Source: Flammeovirga sp. SJP92 | GTDB lineage: Bacteria > Bacteroidota > Bacteroidia > Cytophagales > Flammeovirgaceae | Length of the DNA: 64,000 nt | Reading direction: 5' to 3' | Assembly (NCBI RefSeq): GCF_001583495.1 | Contig: NZ_LQAQ01000020.1 | Span: 124,001-188,000, forward strand | Shown here: positions 17,030-26,423 of the stretch, piece after piece | Position numbering within the stretch: position 1 is the stretch's first letter | How the letters are laid out: each line of letters starts with the position of its first letter | The notes under the pieces: model-generated | The model's database searches: none | Seen by the model: only the letters and a program-made list of their open reading frames with translations | What the model was told of the DNA's origin: nothing | Made by a program: the position numbers and the translations under genes

Positions 17030-18718
17030 ATGCCTTTTTCACAACATACTGATCCGCATAATCAAATAGTGAAGGTACTTCTCATCGATGATGATGAAGA
17101 TGATTATATCATTACCGAAGATGTATTGGATGATATACCTTTCAGAAGTTATGAGCTTGATTGGGTCTCTAACTATGACGATGCTGTTGAAATCGTTAGT
17201 GAAGGAAACCATGACGTCTACATTGTAGATTATCTACTTGGGGCTAAAAGTGGCCTGGACCTTATCATTGAATGTCTGAAAGATCATCCTTTTAAACCTT
17301 TCATCTTATTGACTGGTCAGGGAGATGTAAAAGTCGATGAACAAGCTATGGTTGCAGGTGCTTCAGATTACCTTGTAAAAGGACAAATCACGCCTCAACA
17401 ATTAGAAAGGGCAATTCGTCATAGTATACTGCATAGTAAACACCTGAATCATATTCAGGAGCTCAATGAGAAACTGGAGCAACGAGTGCAGGATAGAACA
17501 CGTCAATTAGATAATGCAATCAAGACATTGCAACGTTCCAACGAGGATCTTGAACTTCAAATTTTCGAAAGAAAAAAAGCTGAAGAAGAACTTTTAAAAA
17601 GTCAGGCAATTTATAAAATCATTGCCCACAACTTCCCTTATGGGTTGATTTCTGTATTGGACGAAAACTTGAATTATCTTTTTGCCGATGGTACTGGCTT
17701 TAAAGATCTGGATTTAGATGCCGATAAAATTGTAGGTGCTAAATTCTTCAGGTTCTTATCTGAAAATGACCCGTCAAGAGTAGAAGAATATCAGAAATGT
17801 TTCAAACTTGCCCAGGAAGTCATCACTACGGGTGAAGAAGCAATTTTTGAATTCAAATATAAAAACCTCAACTATTCAACGATCATTGTACCGATCAAGA
17901 ATAGCAGACAGCAAACAAAGCAGGTACTTGTGGTGATGCTCAATATCACACAGCAAACTAAGGCAGAAGAAGAGATACGAAAAGCCCTGACAAAAGAACG
18001 TCAACTGAATGAACTGAAGAGTAGATTTGTGTCTATGGCTTCACATGAATTCAGAACACCTTTGAGTACCATAATGTCTTCTGTTTCATTAATTTCTCGC
18101 TACAATTTACCTGAACACGAGGAGAAAAAAGAGAAACACATCAAACGTATCAAGTCAAGCGTTAATAATCTTACACAAATCTTGAATGATTTCCTATCTA
18201 TTAGTAAATTGGAGGAAGGTAAGGCATTTGTGCATCGATCGACGATAGATGTGGATTCTTACATAGATAATTTGTGCGATGAAATGTCTTCTGTTACTAA
18301 ACAAGGACAAAAAATTATAATCAGTCATGAAGGGGTTTCGCAGTTTAAAACTGATCCTCAGATACTGAAAAACATTATTATAAATTTACTATCAAACGCC
18401 ATCAAATACTCTGGTATTGGAGATAGGATTTGGGTAGATTCATGCATAGACGACAATGAGCTACGTGTGAGCATTAAAGACGAAGGGATGGGAATTCCAG
18501 AGAAAGATCAAGTTCACCTATTTGATCGATTCTTCAGAGCTGAAAATGCAATCAACATTCAAGGAACTGGCCTTGGACTCAACATCGTGACGAAATATAT
18601 AGAAATGCTGAATGGCTCAATCTCCTTCGAGAGTAAAGAAGACGTGGGTACAACATTCTCAATTAAAATACCGAAAAAGTTTATTCCAAATGAAAAAAAT
18701 ACTATTGATAGAGGATAA
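17030..18718 (+). CDS. Receiver-PAS-histidine kinase (N-terminal receiver hybrid)
   Basis: The 562-residue protein begins with a receiver domain (LIDDDEDDYIIT; phospho-acceptor Asp67 in YIVDYLLGAKSG). A coiled-coil linker (about 140-185, LEQRVQDRTRQLDNAIKTLQ), a PAS domain (about 195-310), HisKA (ASHEFRTPLSTI, His339) and HATPase (LLSNAIKYS, DEGMGIPE, GTGLGLNIV) follow. A receiver at the N-terminus suggests that phosphorylation of Asp67 controls the kinase. Its end overlaps the next gene by 29 bases, so it is probably co-translated with the receiver-CRP regulator, its likely target. Confidence 0.92.
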   Translation: MPFSQHTDPHNQIVKVLLIDDDEDDYIITEDVLDDIPFRSYELDWVSNYDDAVEIVSEGNHDVYIVDYLLGAKSGLDLIIECLKDHPFKPFILLTGQGDVKVDEQAMVAGASDYLVKGQITPQQLERAIRHSILHSKHLNHIQELNEKLEQRVQDRTRQLDNAIKTLQRSNEDLELQIFERKKAEEELLKSQAIYKIIAHNFPYGLISVLDENLNYLFADGTGFKDLDLDADKIVGAKFFRFLSENDPSRVEEYQKCFKLAQEVITTGEEAIFEFKYKNLNYSTIIVPIKNSRQQTKQVLVVMLNITQQTKAEEEIRKALTKERQLNELKSRFVSMASHEFRTPLSTIMSSVSLISRYNLPEHEEKKEKHIKRIKSSVNNLTQILNDFLSISKLEEGKAFVHRSTIDVDSYIDNLCDEMSSVTKQGQKIIISHEGVSQFKTDPQILKNIIINLLSNAIKYSGIGDRIWVDSCIDDNELRVSIKDEGMGIPEKDQVHLFDRFFRAENAINIQGTGLGLNIVTKYIEMLNGSISFESKEDVGTTFSIKIPKKFIPNEKNTIDRG

Positions 18719-19742
18719 TTTAGAAATGCGTGAGAACACATCGGAAATTCTAGAATTATCAAATTACGAAGTAATTACAGCTGACAATGGTAAGGTAGGC
18801 GTTGAAAAAGCAAGAACATCAAGCCCTGACTTGATTATTTGTGATATTATGATGCCTGAGTTAGATGGTTATGGTGTATTATTCGCTTTATCTAAAGACC
18901 CTAATACTGCTAGTATTCCTTTCATTTTCTTAACAGCTAAAGCTGAAAAAACAGATTTCAGAAAAGGAATGAGCCACGGTGCTGATGACTACATTGCTAA
19001 ACCATTTGATGATGTTGAGCTATTAGATGCTATTGAAAGCCGTTTGAAAAAATCAGACACTGTTCGTAAGCATTATGAGCAATCTCCAGAAGGTTTTGAT
19101 TCATTTATCAGCGATGCTAGAGGAATGAATAACTTAGATAAACTTTCAGAAAATAGAAAATCACGTACTTACAAAAAGAAAAGTGTATTGTTTTATGAAG
19201 GAGATCATCCAAACGCACTTTTACAGATCGTAAGCGGTAAGGTAAAAACTTATAAAACAAACGAAGATGGAAAAGAGTACATCACAGGTATTCACGGTCC
19301 TGGTGAGTTTTTAGGTTATGTGGCTTTATTGAAAGATGTAACTTACCCTGAGAGTGCAATGGTATTGGAAGAGTGTGAGATCACTATGATTCCTAAGGAA
19401 GACTTCTTCTCACTAATTCATAACAACAGAGACGTTTCTCATGCCTTCATTAAGCTTTTAACAAAAGAGGTGATTGAACAAGAAGAAAAGCTATTAAAGT
19501 TAGCTTATGGCTCCGTGAGACAACGTGTTGCAGAAGTATTACTTCAGTTAGACAAGCGTTACCAACAAGGACCAAACGAAAGAATGTCGATCACAAGAGA
19601 TGACTTGGCAAAAATCGTAGGTACTGCAAAAGAAACATTGATCCGTACTTTGTCCGATTTTAAAGATGAGAAACTCATTGAGATCAAAGATAAAAATATC
19701 ACGATTATCAACTTGGCAAGATTAGAGAGATTAAGTCATTAA
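18690..19742 (+). CDS. Receiver-CRP fusion transcription factor
   Basis: The 350-residue protein joins a receiver domain (LIEDNLEMREN; phospho-acceptor Asp52 in IICDIMMPELDG; TAK; KPFDD) to a CRP/FNR-type cyclic-nucleotide-binding fold (about 155-265) and a Crp helix-turn-helix (SITRDDLAKIVGTAKETLIR). The ATG at 18690 is chosen because MKKILLIED is a canonical receiver start; an upstream frame from 18612 would lie inside the previous gene. FLGYVALL replaces the usual FGE phosphate-binding cassette, so cAMP binding is unlikely and control is probably by phosphorylation. It is the output of the four-gene phosphorelay. Its targets cannot be read from the window. Confidence 0.93.
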   Translation: MKKILLIEDNLEMRENTSEILELSNYEVITADNGKVGVEKARTSSPDLIICDIMMPELDGYGVLFALSKDPNTASIPFIFLTAKAEKTDFRKGMSHGADDYIAKPFDDVELLDAIESRLKKSDTVRKHYEQSPEGFDSFISDARGMNNLDKLSENRKSRTYKKKSVLFYEGDHPNALLQIVSGKVKTYKTNEDGKEYITGIHGPGEFLGYVALLKDVTYPESAMVLEECEITMIPKEDFFSLIHNNRDVSHAFIKLLTKEVIEQEEKLLKLAYGSVRQRVAEVLLQLDKRYQQGPNERMSITRDDLAKIVGTAKETLIRTLSDFKDEKLIEIKDKNITIINLARLERLSH

Positions 19743-19787
19743 TCCTCAAGCAACGGTCAATATTGGTATTTCAATCAATATTTAAGA

Positions 19788-19818
19788 AGTCTACATTGAA
19801 AAAATGTAGGCTTTTTTT
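19788..19818 (+). terminator. Intrinsic terminator of the signalling cluster
   Basis: AGTCTACATT (19788-19797) pairs with AATGTAGGCT (19803-19812), one G-U pair, followed by seven T. It closes the miaA-phosphorelay cluster. Confidence 0.8.
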
Positions 19819-20129
19819 GTAATATTACATTACTAAAGTTGGAACAGAAGTATATTTTATTGGATTTTTTCTATTTGTAACCTTATTCAGAATTATCATA
19901 ATATTCTCACCTTCAATGTTGAGGGCCTGAATATTAAAAAAACAATAGCATCTATTAATAAATTGGTTAAGGATAACTACTATGAAAACTAATAGTGTTT
20001 TTGTATATTCATATAAACAATAGGATTGAAGCTACAATACTTTTAGTATTCATCTATACAGACACAGAATTTTTAAAGCATCCAATTATTTATACTATCT
20101 TATATAGATAATTTATTTTGAAATAGCAT
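19819..20129. other. AT-rich gap before recQ
   Basis: About 310 bases. I see no open frame, no exact TAnnTTTG box and no strong hairpin. It presumably carries the recQ promoter. Confidence 0.3.
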
Positions 20130-22304
20130 ATGGCAAGTACGAATGTACAATCACCGTTAAAAGATAAATTAAAGGAGGTATTCGGTTATAATCAGTTCCG
20201 TGGAAATCAGGAAGTGATTATACAGCATATTTTAGATGGCAAAAATACATTTGTAATTATGCCTACTGGTGCTGGAAAATCTCTTTGTTATCAATTACCC
20301 GCGGTAATGAAAGAAGGAACTACAATTGTAATTTCTCCTTTGATCGCATTAATGAAAAACCAAGTGGATCAGCTTCAGGCTTTAGGAATTAATGCTAGCT
20401 TTCTTAATTCAACATTAAGCAAAAGTGAATCAAATAGGGTAAAGAAAGAGACTCTGGAGGGAAAGACGAAACTGCTTTATGTGGCTCCTGAATCATTAAC
20501 AAAGCCTGATAATATTGAACTTCTGAAAAAGTCTAATATTTCATTCATCGCTATTGATGAGGCCCACTGTATTTCAGAATGGGGACATGATTTTAGACCT
20601 GAATACAGAAGAATAAAACAAATTATAGAAGAAATTGGCGACTTGCCAATCATTGCTCTTACAGCTACTGCTACTCCTAAAGTAAGAGCGGATATTCAGA
20701 AAAACCTTAGAATGGAAGATGCCAACATCTTCTTATCTTCTTTCCATAGGGACAACTTATTTTACGAAGTACACCCCAAGAAAGATCCAAAGGTTCAACT
20801 GATCAAGTTCATTAGAAAACATCAGAACAAATCTGGAATTATCTACTGCCTCAGCCGTAAAAAAGTGGAGGAAGTAGCAGAGTTTTTGAGGATCAACGGC
20901 ATCAACGCTCTCCCTTATCATGCCGGTATGGAATCTTCTCAGAGAATGGGCAATCAAGATGCCTTCTTGAATGAAGACTGCGATGTAATTGTGGCTACAA
21001 TTGCCTTCGGTATGGGTATTGACAAGCCTGACGTTCGTTTTGTAGTGCACTACGATGCTCCTAAATCATTGGAAGGATATTATCAAGAGACAGGTAGAGC
21101 TGGTAGAGATGGTTTAGAATCGTACTGTATGATGCTCTTCAGTCCTGAAGACATCTCAAAACTAGAGAAATTCCATAAAGATAAATCCATTACAGAAAGA
21201 GAGAATGTTCATATTCTACTTCAAGAAATGAGCTATTATGCTTATTCATCTGTTTGTAGAACGAAGCAATTACTTCATTACTTTGGTGAGCACGTTGAAG
21301 AAAATTGTGGACATTGTGACAACTGTAAAGCCAAACACTCTTCTTTCAATGCCAAAGATCAAATACTACTAGCCTTACAAGCAGTCGAAGAAACGGAAGA
21401 ACGTTTTGGTATTGAGCATATCTGCAATGTATTGACAGGTACTCGTACTGATTATGTGGAAAGCTACAATCATTTTGACTTAAAGTCTTTCGGCAAAGGA
21501 AGTGAATTTGATAACAAACATTGGGAATCCATCATTCGTCAATCAATGATTAATGGATTTTTAGCCAAAGATGTTGATCAAATTACAATAATTCGTATTA
21601 CAGAGAAAGGTGAAGGATTCTCAAAACGCCCTTTTGATGTTGATTACACTCAAGATTATCAATGGCCTTCTGAATTGGAAGCATTGAATGAGGAAGCTGT
21701 AGTGACGAATGCCTTTGATAAGGAGCTTTTTGATATCCTGAAAGCGAAAAGAAAGAAAATCGCTCACCAAAAAGGAATTCCTCCTTATGCAATCTTCCAA
21801 GAACCTTCTTTGGAGGAAATGGCAACAACTTACCCTGTGACCAATGAAGAATTGATGCAAATCAATGGTGTTGGAGCTGGAAAAGCCAAGAAATTTGGTA
21901 AACCTTTCCTAGATATTATTCAAGACTATGTGGAGCAGAATGAAATCACTACGGCTAAAGATGTAGTGGTCAAAAGTACTGTCAACAAGTCGAAAGCCAA
22001 GATTGCAATCATTCAGCAAATCGACCGCAAACAAGATATTGAGGACATTGCAGAATCATTAAAAATCTCTTTTGATGATGTTTTGGATGAAATCGAAAAT
22101 ATTGTGGATTCGGGCACAAAGCTGAATCTTGATTACTATATCGATACTATCATGGATGAAGATCGTTTGGATGAAATCTATGACTATTTCATGAGTGCTG
22201 AAACCGACGAATTGGATGATGCTTATGATGAACTAGATGAAGATATCGGTGAAGATGAAATTCGCCTTGTGAGAGTGAAATTCTTATCTGAGGTGGCAAT
22301 GTAG
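20130..22304 (+). CDS. recQ: ATP-dependent DNA helicase RecQ
   Basis: The 724-residue enzyme unwinds DNA 3' to 5' in recombination and fork repair. Motif I is MPTGAGKSLCYQLPA, motif II IDEAHCISEWGHDFRPEY, motif III LTATATPKVR, and motif VI YYQETGRAGRDG. The RecQ zinc module is CRTKQLLHYFGE with CGHCDNCKAKH, followed by a winged helix and an HRDC domain (about residues 525-605, FDILKAKRKKIAHQKGIPPY). A C-terminal extension (about 615-724) ends in a very acidic stretch (ETDELDDAYDELDEDIGEDE), usual for longer Bacteroidota RecQ proteins. Alone on its strand, it converges on the M3 peptidase. Confidence 0.96.
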   Translation: MASTNVQSPLKDKLKEVFGYNQFRGNQEVIIQHILDGKNTFVIMPTGAGKSLCYQLPAVMKEGTTIVISPLIALMKNQVDQLQALGINASFLNSTLSKSESNRVKKETLEGKTKLLYVAPESLTKPDNIELLKKSNISFIAIDEAHCISEWGHDFRPEYRRIKQIIEEIGDLPIIALTATATPKVRADIQKNLRMEDANIFLSSFHRDNLFYEVHPKKDPKVQLIKFIRKHQNKSGIIYCLSRKKVEEVAEFLRINGINALPYHAGMESSQRMGNQDAFLNEDCDVIVATIAFGMGIDKPDVRFVVHYDAPKSLEGYYQETGRAGRDGLESYCMMLFSPEDISKLEKFHKDKSITERENVHILLQEMSYYAYSSVCRTKQLLHYFGEHVEENCGHCDNCKAKHSSFNAKDQILLALQAVEETEERFGIEHICNVLTGTRTDYVESYNHFDLKSFGKGSEFDNKHWESIIRQSMINGFLAKDVDQITIIRITEKGEGFSKRPFDVDYTQDYQWPSELEALNEEAVVTNAFDKELFDILKAKRKKIAHQKGIPPYAIFQEPSLEEMATTYPVTNEELMQINGVGAGKAKKFGKPFLDIIQDYVEQNEITTAKDVVVKSTVNKSKAKIAIIQQIDRKQDIEDIAESLKISFDDVLDEIENIVDSGTKLNLDYYIDTIMDEDRLDEIYDYFMSAETDELDDAYDELDEDIGEDEIRLVRVKFLSEVAM

Positions 22305-22366
22305 TTTTTGAATTAAGATTTAACAATGAAGAGCTTCACTTTTGATTCATTGTTCATGATATAAAA

Positions 22367-22405
22367 AAGCCTTCAATATTTTGGATATTGAAGGCTTTTT
22401 CTTTT
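22367..22405. terminator. Bidirectional intrinsic terminator
   Basis: AAGCCTTCAATAT (22367-22379) pairs perfectly with ATATTGAAGGCTT (22385-22397). It has T-runs in both directions and serves recQ and the convergent M3 peptidase gene. Confidence 0.85.
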
Positions 22406-22444
22406 TGTGTAACAGCGGGTAGACACGTAGGTCTACCCCTACGG

Positions 22445-24586
22445 TTATTTTGTTGGGAAACCTCTATCTCTCATTAGGGCTTCGATACGTGCATCTCTAC
22501 CTCTGAATAATTTATAGGCTTTTGCTGGATCAATTGCATTTCTTGGGGCAAATAAGTATTTCACTAACTTGTCAGCTACTTCTTTGTCATAGAAACCTTT
22601 TGGTGCATTAGCAAATACCTCAGCGGCATCTGAAGTCAATACATCTGCCCATAAGTAACCATAATATGCCGCCGCATAGCCTTCTCCTGAGAATACGTGA
22701 CCAAATTGAGTAGAACGGTGACGCATTACAATTTCCTTAGGCATACCTAAAGCCGTCAATGTTTCCTTCTCAAATTTCACTGGATCGATTCCAGTTGGAT
22801 CAACTGTATGGTATTTCATATCCATCAATGCTGAAGCAAGGTATTCTGTAGTATTGAAACCTTGGTTGAATGAAGCAGCTGCCTCAATTTTCTTCACTAA
22901 TGATTTCGGCATTGGCTCACCTGTTTTCTGATGTGTCAAGAAACCATTGATTACTTTATCCGTCGACAACCAACGCTCTAATAATTGCGATTGGAATTCT
23001 GTATAATCTCTTACACCGCTGTTAGATGTAGGGTATTTTACATTGGCAGATAAGAAGTGAAGAGCATGCCCAAATTCATGGAAAAACGTCTCTGCATCAC
23101 TCCATGAAACCAATGATACTTCACCTGGTGCTGGCTTAATAAAGTTGGAGTTATTAGAAGCTAATACAATTTTCTTTCCTTCATAAGATGTAAAACTTCT
23201 GTAAGTTGTAGCCCATGCTCCTGAACGCTTTCCTTTACGTGCATATGGATCTAAGTACCATAATCCAATCACATCACCCGAAGTCTTGTCTGAAACCTCC
23301 CACACTCTTACATCTTCATGAAATACAGGAACCTTACCTTCTTCCAAAGCTCTGAATTGGAAATTGAATAATTCTCCAGCTACAAAGAACATTGCCTCTC
23401 TTAGCTTTTCTAATTGAAGGTATTGTTTTACCTCATCAGAATCTAAGTCATATTTTGCTTTACGTACTTTTTCAGCATAATAGCGATAATCCCAAGGCTC
23501 AATTGTGATTTTATCACCACGTTGATCTGCTACCTTTTGCATGTCTGCTACTTCTTCTTTCACTCTAGCAGTAGAAGCTACCCATACTTTCTCCATCAAA
23601 TCCATTGCATTCTCTGGCGTCTTGGCCATTCTATTCTGCAATCTCCAAGTAGCATAGTTATCATATCCTAAAAGTGCTACCCTCTCGTTTCTTAACTGAA
23701 GAATCTCCGCTATAATTTTGTTGTTGTCGTGCTCATCTCTGTTGTCCCCTCTTTTAATATAGTTGGTCCAAACCTGCTTTCTTAAATCTCTTTCATCAGA
23801 ATACATTAAGAATGGCTCCATTGATGATCTTGTATTTGTGATAGCATACTCACCTGCATGTCCTTTTTCCTCCGCTGTTTTAGCGGCAGACTTCACAAAT
23901 GATTCCGGAAGACCACTCAATTGATCTTTTTTCAAATACACTACATAGTTTTCTTCATCAGCCAAAACATTATTTGAAAATGAATTGTACAATGAAGACA
24001 ATTTCTTGTCGATAGCAGCATATTGCTTTTTCTTTTCAGCATCTAAATCCGCACCGTCCATCACAAATCCAGTATAGATCAGCTCTACAATTCTTTGTGC
24101 CTCATCTTCTAACGGCTCTTTTTGAGAAGCTTCATAAACCGCTTTGATACGTTTGAAAAGTTTCTCATTTTGCTTGATTTTTGATGAGTAATCTGAGATT
24201 TTTGGTGCTAAAGCTTTCGCAATTTCTCTTAATTCAGGCGAAGAGACATTACTTCTCCAGATTCCATAATACGTAAAAGCTCTGTCTAATGCCGCTCCTG
24301 ATTTTTCCATAGGAATAATCGTATTCTCAAATGTAGGAGCATCTGAGTTGTTGGCAATGATATCGATTTCCTTCAGTTTCATGGCCATTCCTTCTTCGAT
24401 TGCTCCCTGCAGATCTTTCAATTGCATTTTATCAAAGGCAGGCACACCGCCATAAGGGCCTTGCCACTCTTGTAATAATGGATTTTTTGACGTCAATTGT
24501 ACTTCTTCTTGTTTTTCAGATGTGCAGGAAAAGAAGAGGCACATCAGCATCCCTATTCCTAATAAAGGTTGAATTGTTTTTCTCAT
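22445..24586 (-). CDS. dcp: M3-family dipeptidyl carboxypeptidase-like lipoprotein
   Basis: The start at 24586 is chosen over an in-frame ATG 30 bases upstream because a lipoprotein signal begins here (MRKTIQPLLGIGMLMCLFFS then Cys). The zinc motif is FHEFGHALHF, with the second Glu region typical of M3 enzymes. Members of the Dcp/oligopeptidase A group cleave C-terminal dipeptides or short peptides. The lipobox places this enzyme in the envelope, facing the periplasm or the cell surface, so it may digest imported peptides. It is followed on the same strand by nothing close; nadK lies upstream with a hairpin between. Confidence 0.92.
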   Translation of the reverse strand: MRKTIQPLLGIGMLMCLFFSCTSEKQEEVQLTSKNPLLQEWQGPYGGVPAFDKMQLKDLQGAIEEGMAMKLKEIDIIANNSDAPTFENTIIPMEKSGAALDRAFTYYGIWRSNVSSPELREIAKALAPKISDYSSKIKQNEKLFKRIKAVYEASQKEPLEDEAQRIVELIYTGFVMDGADLDAEKKKQYAAIDKKLSSLYNSFSNNVLADEENYVVYLKKDQLSGLPESFVKSAAKTAEEKGHAGEYAITNTRSSMEPFLMYSDERDLRKQVWTNYIKRGDNRDEHDNNKIIAEILQLRNERVALLGYDNYATWRLQNRMAKTPENAMDLMEKVWVASTARVKEEVADMQKVADQRGDKITIEPWDYRYYAEKVRKAKYDLDSDEVKQYLQLEKLREAMFFVAGELFNFQFRALEEGKVPVFHEDVRVWEVSDKTSGDVIGLWYLDPYARKGKRSGAWATTYRSFTSYEGKKIVLASNNSNFIKPAPGEVSLVSWSDAETFFHEFGHALHFLSANVKYPTSNSGVRDYTEFQSQLLERWLSTDKVINGFLTHQKTGEPMPKSLVKKIEAAASFNQGFNTTEYLASALMDMKYHTVDPTGIDPVKFEKETLTALGMPKEIVMRHRSTQFGHVFSGEGYAAAYYGYLWADVLTSDAAEVFANAPKGFYDKEVADKLVKYLFAPRNAIDPAKAYKLFRGRDARIEALMRDRGFPTK

Positions 24587-24654
24587 TTCGATGAATTGAA
24601 TTGTTGTATTTAACAAGTACCAGTTTCTAAAAGTACTTACTAGTTTTAGAATAT

Positions 24655-24689
24655 ATTTGAAACCATCAGTTAAGCTATAGGTTTCAAAT
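24655..24689 (-). terminator. Hairpin between nadK and the M3 peptidase gene
   Basis: ATTTGAAACC (24655-24664) pairs perfectly with GGTTTCAAAT (24680-24689). On the minus strand it follows the nadK stop directly, but the T-tract after it is poor, so termination may be partial. Confidence 0.5.
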
Positions 24690-24694
24690 ACATT

Positions 24695-25582
24695 TTAGTT
24701 TCTGTTGTCTAACCCCCAGTTTAACTTTTTTCTTAGGGTATCTAAAAAATTATCCTGTCCTCCAATTTTCACAAGCTTCGCTTTGAATGGACATTTTCTT
24801 ACTGCCAGTTGAATAGAAGCGTCAACAGCTTCAGATCTTGAATCAAGAGATACTAAGAAATTCTTACTTCTTCCCTCAATTTCAAAAGAAATGATACTGC
24901 TGTCAGATACGATAAGTGGTCGTACATTTAGATTGTGTGGGCATACTGGAGAGATAATAAAATTCTCTGACCCAGGAATCACCACAGGACCTCCTACACT
25001 CAAAGAATACCCTGTTGAACCTGATGGAGTTGAAACAATCAACCCATCTGCCCAATAAGAGTTCAGATATTCCCCATTTAAGTAAGTATGTACTACAATC
25101 ATAGAAGAAGTATCTCTTTTCAGAATTGTAAATTCATTCAGACCAAATTTAATTCCTCCAAATAAATCTTCTCTATCACTTACCAAAGCAAGCATTGTTC
25201 TTTCTTCAATGGAATAATAACCATTGACCAAAGCATCTATTGTCGTTTGAAAATTTTCTCTTTGAATGGACGCTAAAAAGCCTAGACGTCCCGCATTTAC
25301 ACCTACAATAGGTATTTCAAGCTCTTGCACGTAAGTTAAAGCCTGAAGTAAAGTTCCATCACCTCCAATTGAGATCATAAAGTCGACTCCTCTCAAAGAC
25401 TCGGTGTTGCTGAATACTTTTAACCCCTTAGAAAGTTCTGGTTCGATTTTCTCCAAATAAGGAGCCAAGGCATCTGAAATCACCAATTCTAATTCTGCTT
25501 TATCAAGAATATATTTGATGGAATCGATAATAAATTTGCTGCGTTCAGTTTCTAGCTTACGGCTATGTAATGCAATTCTCAT
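24695..25582 (-). CDS. nadK: NAD kinase
   Basis: The 295-residue enzyme makes NADP from NAD and ATP. The catalytic GGDGTLLQAL, NAGRLGFLA, NEFTILKRD and GSTGYSLSVGGP motifs are all present. It lies two bases after the CBS-domain gene on the same strand, so they are translated together; the CBS protein may sense adenylate state, though this link is only positional. Confidence 0.96.
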   Translation of the reverse strand: MRIALHSRKLETERSKFIIDSIKYILDKAELELVISDALAPYLEKIEPELSKGLKVFSNTESLRGVDFMISIGGDGTLLQALTYVQELEIPIVGVNAGRLGFLASIQRENFQTTIDALVNGYYSIEERTMLALVSDREDLFGGIKFGLNEFTILKRDTSSMIVVHTYLNGEYLNSYWADGLIVSTPSGSTGYSLSVGGPVVIPGSENFIISPVCPHNLNVRPLIVSDSSIISFEIEGRSKNFLVSLDSRSEAVDASIQLAVRKCPFKAKLVKIGGQDNFLDTLRKKLNWGLDNRN

Positions 25583-25584
25583 TT

Positions 25585-26256
25585 TTAAAGTTCTAAATAC
25601 CTTAATAGATTATCCAATCTGTCTTTGCTATCATCTTTCCCTTCTGTAAAGGTGGAAGAATAAATAACATTCAGGTTAAAGCGCTCAAAAGTAGCTATTA
25701 CTGCATCCACTTCCACTTTATTTAATTTTAAAGTGACAATGACCATTTGAGGATCATCAGGATCAGATTCTACAAATACGCTTAAGATTTTCACATTATT
25801 AGACTCTACCCATCGGCTCAAATCCTCCAATGAATAATGAATTGCTTCAATACGCAGGGCCACGATGTTACCTAAGATTTGATCGGCATGTAATCTTGCC
25901 AACTCTTTCATCATGTCCTCTACCACAATCACACCGTGATATTTTTCTTCTTTATCTACCACAGGTACAATTTCAATATCAAACTCATCAACCACTCTCA
26001 AAACATCATAAAGATGAGTGGCTGGCAGTACTGAAGCTTCCTCATAAGACAATGGTAGTTTCACAGACTTCACACCCTCGTTAATATCAAGGTCAAAAAA
26101 GTCACTTTCTACCACTAGTCCAAGGTACTTTTCATCCTTCACCACAGGGAGTGACTGAATATTGTTTTCTTCAAAATAAGTAAACACACATTCTAAAGTA
26201 GTACTGGGATCGATACTGGGTAATGTTTGTGAAATTAACTGTTTTGCTATCTGCAT
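25585..26256 (-). CDS. CBS-domain protein
   Basis: The 223-residue soluble protein has a CBS pair in residues 1-125 (SIDPSTTLECVFTYFEENNI, LPVVKDEKYLGLV, IVPVVDKEEKYHGVIVVEDM). An ACT-like C-terminal part follows (ILSVFVESDPDDPQMVIVTL, about 155-205). CBS pairs usually bind AMP, ATP or related nucleotides and regulate partner proteins. The gene is the first of a pair with nadK, so NADP synthesis or adenine nucleotide sensing is a reasonable but unproven role. Confidence 0.88.
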   Translation of the reverse strand: MQIAKQLISQTLPSIDPSTTLECVFTYFEENNIQSLPVVKDEKYLGLVVESDFFDLDINEGVKSVKLPLSYEEASVLPATHLYDVLRVVDEFDIEIVPVVDKEEKYHGVIVVEDMMKELARLHADQILGNIVALRIEAIHYSLEDLSRWVESNNVKILSVFVESDPDDPQMVIVTLKLNKVEVDAVIATFERFNLNVIYSSTFTEGKDDSKDRLDNLLRYLEL

Positions 26257-26297
26257 ACCATCGTTTTTTTGATTCTAATGATAATTATAAACAAAAT

Positions 26298-26336
26298 GGG
26301 AGATAAACCATTGATTTTCATCAATTTTTACCTCCC
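26298..26336 (-). terminator. Terminator-like hairpin after the alpha/beta hydrolase
   Basis: On the minus strand GGGAGGTAAA at one side pairs with TTTATCTCCC at the other, with an inner ATTGATG.../CATCAAT-type pairing, followed by ATTTTGTTT. The stem is interrupted. Confidence 0.5.
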
Positions 26337-26423
26337 AATCTGAGAATAGTCATCAACACTATTCTAAATTCCCTTTGTAAATTTAGAGAAATTATTTGAA
26401 GGTTTCTCTAAACTACATTATTG

